From NCBI GenBank assembly GCA_022644775.1, contig JALCHN010000002.1, positions 1 through 64,000 of the forward strand: a stretch of DNA of 64,000 bases. Reading direction: 5' to 3'. Under the pieces are notes generated by a model that was not told the origin of the DNA, did no database searches, and saw only the letters and a program-made list of their open reading frames with translations. Every line of letters begins with the position of its first letter. The stretch's first letter is position 1. The stretch is from Eggerthellaceae bacterium. Lineage in GTDB: Bacteria > Actinomycetota > Coriobacteriia > Coriobacteriales > Eggerthellaceae. Shown piece by piece: positions 60,561 through 64,000 of the stretch. Made by a program: the position numbers and the translations under genes.

Positions 60561-61028
60561 ATGGCAGTCTTCGAAGGAAACCTCTACGCGAACGACATCA
60601 AAATCGGCATCGTCAACGCCCGCTTCAACGAGTTCATCACCGGCAAGCTTCTCACCGGCGCGCTCGACGGCCTGCACCGTCGCGGCGTCACCGACGACAA
60701 CATCGACGTCGCCTGGGTGCCGGGCGCCTTCGAGATTCCTCTGATCGCGAAGAAGATGGCCACCAGCGGCAAGTACGACGCGGTCATCGCCCTTGGCGCC
60801 GTGATCCGCGGGGCCACGAGCCACTACGAGGCGGTCGTCAACGAGGTGTCCAAGGGCATCGCGGCGACCTCGCTCGAAAGCGGCGTGCCGGTCATGTTCG
60901 GCGTCCTCACCACCGAAAACATCGAACAGGCCATCGAGCGCGCCGGTTCGAAGGCGGGCAACAAGGGCAGCGAGTGCGCCGAGGGCGCGATCGAGATGGT
61001 CAACCTCATCCGTCAGATCGAAGCGTAG
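60561..61028 (+). CDS. ribH: 6,7-dimethyl-8-ribityllumazine synthase
   Basis: The 155-residue subunit shows [36 protein letters not shown], and [19 protein letters not shown] with the catalytic His. It condenses the RibBA and RibD products and assembles into a 60-mer shell in many bacteria. GAAAGGA is upstream. Its 3' end overlaps the convergent TetR gene by 16 bases. Confidence 0.96.
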   Translation: MAVFEGNLYANDIKIGIVNARFNEFITGKLLTGALDGLHRRGVTDDNIDVAWVPGAFEIPLIAKKMATSGKYDAVIALGAVIRGATSHYEAVVNEVSKGIAATSLESGVPVMFGVLTTENIEQAIERAGSKAGNKGSECAEGAIEMVNLIRQIEA

Positions 61029-61684
61029 GCTTCCTGCAGCTTGCGGACGGCGCCCTGCACGGGCGCGTCCGCAAGGGCGTTGCGCGGGGTGAGCGCGTAG
61101 ACCTGCGCCATGGGGTAGCCGAGCGCGGTGGCCAGCGCCTTCATGACGGGGGAGAGGGCCTCGCCCGCATCGAGCGCGCCGCCCCGTTCGAGCTCGTAGT
61201 AGAGCAGTTCGTAGAAGCCGCCCAGGTGCCCCACCAACGTGCGCACCGCCTTGGCGTCCCCGTCGTATTCGTAGGTGCCTTGGGCGTCGGCCACGTGACC
61301 CAAGATCCACGGGGCGTTGAAGGCGCACGCATCGCGGGTGAGGGCGCGGCTCTTCAGGACGTCGGAAAGGAAGAGGCGAAAGCCCCCTTCGCTTTCCATA
61401 TACGTGAAGTAGACGGTGCCCACCGCGTAGACCCCTTCGAGGTCGTTGCGCAGATCGTCGTCGCCCAAGCCCAAAGCTTGGCACGTACGGGAAAGGACGT
61501 CGTCGAAGAGCTCTGCGGCGAGTTGGTCCTTTTTGGGGAAATGGTACTGCACGAGGTTGCGGCTGATCCCCACCGCTTCGGCTATGGCCGTGTACGATGT
61601 CGCCTCGTAGCCTTCAGTCGCGAACAGCCTCCATGCTGCCGCGCGGATACGTCCTTTAAGTTTCTCGTTTTTGGGGCGCGCCAT
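61013..61684 (-). CDS. TetR family transcriptional regulator
   Basis: The 223-residue protein has the TetR helix-turn-helix at residues 8-57 ([29 protein letters not shown], then [15 protein letters not shown]) and a helical ligand-binding region with several aromatic residues. It overlaps ribH at its end. No effector or operator is evident, and its own upstream 62 bases separate it from murI. Confidence 0.85.
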   Translation of the reverse strand: MARPKNEKLKGRIRAAAWRLFATEGYEATSYTAIAEAVGISRNLVQYHFPKKDQLAAELFDDVLSRTCQALGLGDDDLRNDLEGVYAVGTVYFTYMESEGGFRLFLSDVLKSRALTRDACAFNAPWILGHVADAQGTYEYDGDAKAVRTLVGHLGGFYELLYYELERGGALDAGEALSPVMKALATALGYPMAQVYALTPRNALADAPVQGAVRKLQEAYASI

Positions 61685-61746
61685 GTTCCCTCGTTTCCTA
61701 GCTGCGTACAGGTGCAGTATAGCAGGTGGGAGCGGACGCAAGCGGC

Positions 61747-62520
61747 CTAGAGCTTGGCCTTGTAGAGGCGCTCGTAGAGGGCGAGCTCTTCGGGCGTGTT
61801 CTTGCTGCTGCGCAAAATCACGCCGCCCGTCTGTCCCGCCGGCGCCATGAGGCCGGCCGCTTCGAGGCGGCGGTGCAGCTGGCGGGCGGTGCCTTGGGTG
61901 CTGTCGAAGACGGGCACCGGTCCCAGCGTGTCGAGGATGGCCTTCTTCACGAAGGGGTAGTGGGTGCAGCCCAGCACCACGCTGTCGACCTTGCCCTGGT
62001 AGGCGCCGATCGTCTTGTCCAGGTAGGCGTGCACGGCCTCGCCGTCGACCTCGCCGGTTTCCACCAGGTCGGCCAAGCCGGAACAGGCCACCGAAATCAC
62101 GTGCGACGTGCTGCCGTAGGTGCGGGCCAGGCGCTGGAACTTGTCGAGGTGCAGGGTCACGCGGGTGGCCATAACGAGGATCCGGTCGTGTGCGGCGGCT
62201 TCGGTCGCGGGCTTCAGGGCGGGCTCGACGCCCACGATGGGGACCTGGGGCCAGGTGGCGCGCAAGAGGGGGGCGGCGGCGCTCGTGGCCGTGTTGCAGG
62301 CGATCACGACCGCCTTGCAGCCGTTGCCCACCATCGCGGCGACGATGCGGCGCGAGAGCTCGGCCACCTCTTCTTTGGTCTTGTCCCCGTAGGGGGCGTT
62401 GGCGCTGTCGCCGAAGTACACGAAGCGCTCGCCGGGGAGCTCGCGTTCGAGCCCTTTGAGAATGGATATGCCGCCCACGCCGGAGTCGAACACGCCGATC
62501 GAGCCATCGTATGCCGCCAT
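61747..62520 (-). CDS. murI: Glutamate racemase
   Basis: The 257-residue protein shows IGVFDSGVGGISILKGL, YFGDSANAPYG, AVVIACNTATSAA (first catalytic Cys) and VVLGCTHYPFVKKAI (second Cys). It supplies D-glutamate for peptidoglycan. ATG 62520 is chosen because AGAAAGG lies 6 bases upstream and the start fits the family; an earlier in-frame ATG adds 21 unrelated residues. Confidence 0.95.
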   Translation of the reverse strand: MAAYDGSIGVFDSGVGGISILKGLERELPGERFVYFGDSANAPYGDKTKEEVAELSRRIVAAMVGNGCKAVVIACNTATSAAAPLLRATWPQVPIVGVEPALKPATEAAAHDRILVMATRVTLHLDKFQRLARTYGSTSHVISVACSGLADLVETGEVDGEAVHAYLDKTIGAYQGKVDSVVLGCTHYPFVKKAILDTLGPVPVFDSTQGTARQLHRRLEAAGLMAPAGQTGGVILRSSKNTPEELALYERLYKAKL

Positions 62521-62630
62521 AGCAACCTTTCTTTCGCCTGTGTGCATCATAGCGCACCGGCTATGGTGCGCCTTCGGGCCCATTTATGACGATACCTCCA
62601 CGAAAGTGGCGCATTCCCAGCTCGCATGGT

Positions 62631-62636
62631 ATAAAG
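62631..62636 (+). promoter_or_regulatory. Candidate -10 of the rimP-nusA operon
   Basis: TATAAA lies about 125 bases before rimP, in the gap between divergent murI and rimP. No clear -35 is seen. Confidence 0.4.
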
Positions 62637-62760
62637 ATACAGGTATGTGCGCGGAAGCGCTCAGAGACAACTTTCGATGGATGCGGAAAGTGGGCTTTGT
62701 CCCGCTTTCTTTTATTCTGGGGCCCTTTTCCGGGCTCCCTACGAAGAAGGAGGTGGCCAC

Positions 62761-63231
62761 GTGCTCACGGGAAAAGAGAAGCTTCTGCTCGAGGCCCTCG
62801 AACCCACCGCTGCCGAAAAGGGCATCGAGATCGTCACGGTCGAAGTGGTCGGGGCGCGCAAGGCTCCCACGATCCGCGTCTACATCGACACGCCCGACGG
62901 GGTGAGCTTCGACGAGCTCGCCAGCGCCCAGGAATGGATCAACGCCATCATGGACGACATCGATCCCTTCCCCGGCGCCTACACCTTGGAGGTGTCGTCG
63001 CCCGGCATCGATCGGCCCCTGCGCACGCCCGAACATTTCGACCGCTTCGCCGGCGAAGACGTGCAGGTGGTCCTGCGCGGCCCGGTGAACGGCCGCGCCA
63101 AATGGACGGGCGAACTGCTGGGGATGCGCGACGGCGAGGTGGCGCTTTCCGTCGACGGCGAGAGCGTGACCTTCCCCCTCGAAGCGATCAAACGGGCCAA
63201 CGTTAAAGGCCGTATCGACTTTTCTAAGTAA
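62761..63231 (+). CDS. rimP: Ribosome maturation factor RimP
   Basis: The 156-residue protein has the RimP layout: LLLEALEPTAAEKGIEIVTVEVVG, TIRVYIDTPDGVSFDELA, YTLEVSSPGIDRPLRTPEHF, and the C-terminal Sm-like part with VTFPLEAIKRANVKG. It assists 30S maturation. The GTG start follows AAGGAGG by 8 bases; an upstream in-frame extension is not RimP-like. It leads the rimP-nusA-infB type operon. Confidence 0.93.
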   Translation: MLTGKEKLLLEALEPTAAEKGIEIVTVEVVGARKAPTIRVYIDTPDGVSFDELASAQEWINAIMDDIDPFPGAYTLEVSSPGIDRPLRTPEHFDRFAGEDVQVVLRGPVNGRAKWTGELLGMRDGEVALSVDGESVTFPLEAIKRANVKGRIDFSK

Positions 63232-63246
63232 GAAAGGACCTACTCT

Positions 63247-64000
63247 ATGGCGAGTTCAGAGCTGGTTGAGGCGCTGCAGGCGCTTGCTCACGAGCGAAAG
63301 ATCGACGAGTTCTACCTCATCGACCGCTTGGAGGCGTCGTTGGCCAAGACCTATCAGAACATCCTCGACCTTGAATGGGACGCACGCGTCACGATCGACC
63401 GCAACACCGGTAAGATCTACGTGTACGAAATGGTGCCCAAGGGCGAGCCCGACCCCGAAACGGGCGAGTACAGCGAGTTCGAAGAGCGCGACGTCACGCC
63501 CGACGACGTGAGCCGCATCGCCGCCCAGAACGCCAAGAGCGTCATCAGCTCGATCGTGCGCGAAGCCGCCCGCCAGAGCATCTACGAAGAGTTCAGCCAG
63601 CGCGTGGGCGACCTGGTCACCGGCACCGTGCTGCAGGGCACGCCCGACTTCACCATCATCAAGATCCGCGACGGCGTGGAAGCCGAGCTGCCGCACTACG
63701 ACCTCAAGCGCTTCCCCAACGAGCGCAACGAGCGCCCGGCCAACGAACGCTACCGTCACAACCAGCGCCTGAAGACGCTGATCATCGAAGTGCGCAACCC
63801 CAACAGCGAGGAAGTGCGCGCCCGCGGCGAGCAGACCCGCCCGTCGATCGTGGTCTCGCGCACCCATCCCGACCTGATCCGCCGCCTCTTCGAAATCGAG
63901 GTGCCCGAAATCTACGACGGCCTGGTGGAAATCAAGTCGATCGCCCGCGAGCCCGGCGCCCGTTCCAAGGTGGCCGTGTTCAGCCGCGAGCGCAACCTCG
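63247..64000 (+). CDS. nusA: Transcription termination/antitermination factor NusA (cut by window end)
   Basis: The first 251 codons are present. The NusA N-terminal domain (LIDRLEASLAKTYQN, then IYEEFSQRVGDLVTGTVLQG entering S1, ELPHYDLKRFPNER) and the start of KH1 (THPDLIRRLFEIEVPEIYDG, IKSIAREPGARSKVAV) are clear. It binds RNA polymerase and nascent RNA. AGAAAGGAC lies upstream, 15 bases after rimP. The 3' part lies outside the window. Confidence 0.95.
   Translation, partial: MASSELVEALQALAHERKIDEFYLIDRLEASLAKTYQNILDLEWDARVTIDRNTGKIYVYEMVPKGEPDPETGEYSEFEERDVTPDDVSRIAAQNAKSVISSIVREAARQSIYEEFSQRVGDLVTGTVLQGTPDFTIIKIRDGVEAELPHYDLKRFPNERNERPANERYRHNQRLKTLIIEVRNPNSEEVRARGEQTRPSIVVSRTHPDLIRRLFEIEVPEIYDGLVEIKSIAREPGARSKVAVFSRERNL

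Noticed and set aside
61711-61718. GTGCAGTA upstream of the TetR gene as another copy of the repeat family
   Set aside because: Only eight bases match; the TGGCAGA half at the expected distance is missing.

Overview
The window is one 64 kb piece of a high-GC actinobacterial chromosome. The gene set points to class Coriobacteriia, most likely Eggerthellaceae: a LuxR regulator with a polytopic membrane half, a Tat-exported FMN-domain lipoprotein next to ApbE, an acetate kinase/phosphotransacetylase pair, anaerobic radical SAM enzymes, the TIGR03960/TIGR03936 pair, and a rod-shape mreBCD-mrdA-rodA cluster. This assignment is inferred from gene content; no rRNA gene is present.

Layout. 0-1.6 kb: a perfect 44-base palindrome, then a three-gene DUF1858/unknown/hemerythrin operon. 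1.6-6.2 kb: rsfS, an RlmD-type methyltransferase, tRNA-Arg(CCG), a cyclophilin, a membrane TPR protein and ndk. 6.5-17.3 kb: a co-directional run of rod-shape genes, a DUF697-like protein, the TIGR03960/TIGR03936 pair and murB. 17.4-22.9 kb: a serine-rich membrane protein, an MFS transporter, a membrane-anchored unknown, a yybP-ykoY (Mn2+) riboswitch with its TerC gene, and a lipid kinase. 23-30.9 kb: rnd, a YugP-type protease, xseAB, a HIT protein, convergent ackA and pta, and a glycosyltransferase. 30.9-32.7 kb: a gene-free island of degenerate repeats. 32.7-43.4 kb: dinB with a probable LexA box, an aminotransferase-fold protein lacking the PLP lysine, degV, ileS-lspA-rluD, hemH and coaBC. 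43.5-45.9 kb: tRNA-Pro(GGG), a four-copy inverted repeat array, a decayed iron-type ABC transporter and an inverted 3' half of a tRNA-Pro. 45.9-50.3 kb: a flavin locus (RibU-like transporter, double FMN-domain Tat lipoprotein, membrane LuxR, divergent apbE). 50.3-57.2 kb: an alpha/beta hydrolase lacking its serine, ygiQ, tcdA, a radical SAM gene, proC and a LOG protein. 57.2-61.0 kb: an FMN riboswitch and the complete ribD-ribE-ribBA-ribH operon. 61.0-64.0 kb: a TetR regulator, murI, rimP and the start of nusA.

How the parts connect. Flavin is the main thread. The rib operon makes riboflavin under FMN feedback, the RibU-like protein could import it, and ApbE could attach FMN covalently to the exported lipoprotein, whose two D-x-x-S-G-A-T sites are visible. 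That looks like an extracytoplasmic electron-carrier module with its own membrane-bound regulator. A second thread is the cell envelope: the elongasome proteins carry unusual serine tails, and PBP2 has an extra N-terminal membrane helix. The most unusual DNA is the tRNA-Pro-linked scar at 43.5-45.9 kb and the repeat island at 30.9-32.7 kb.
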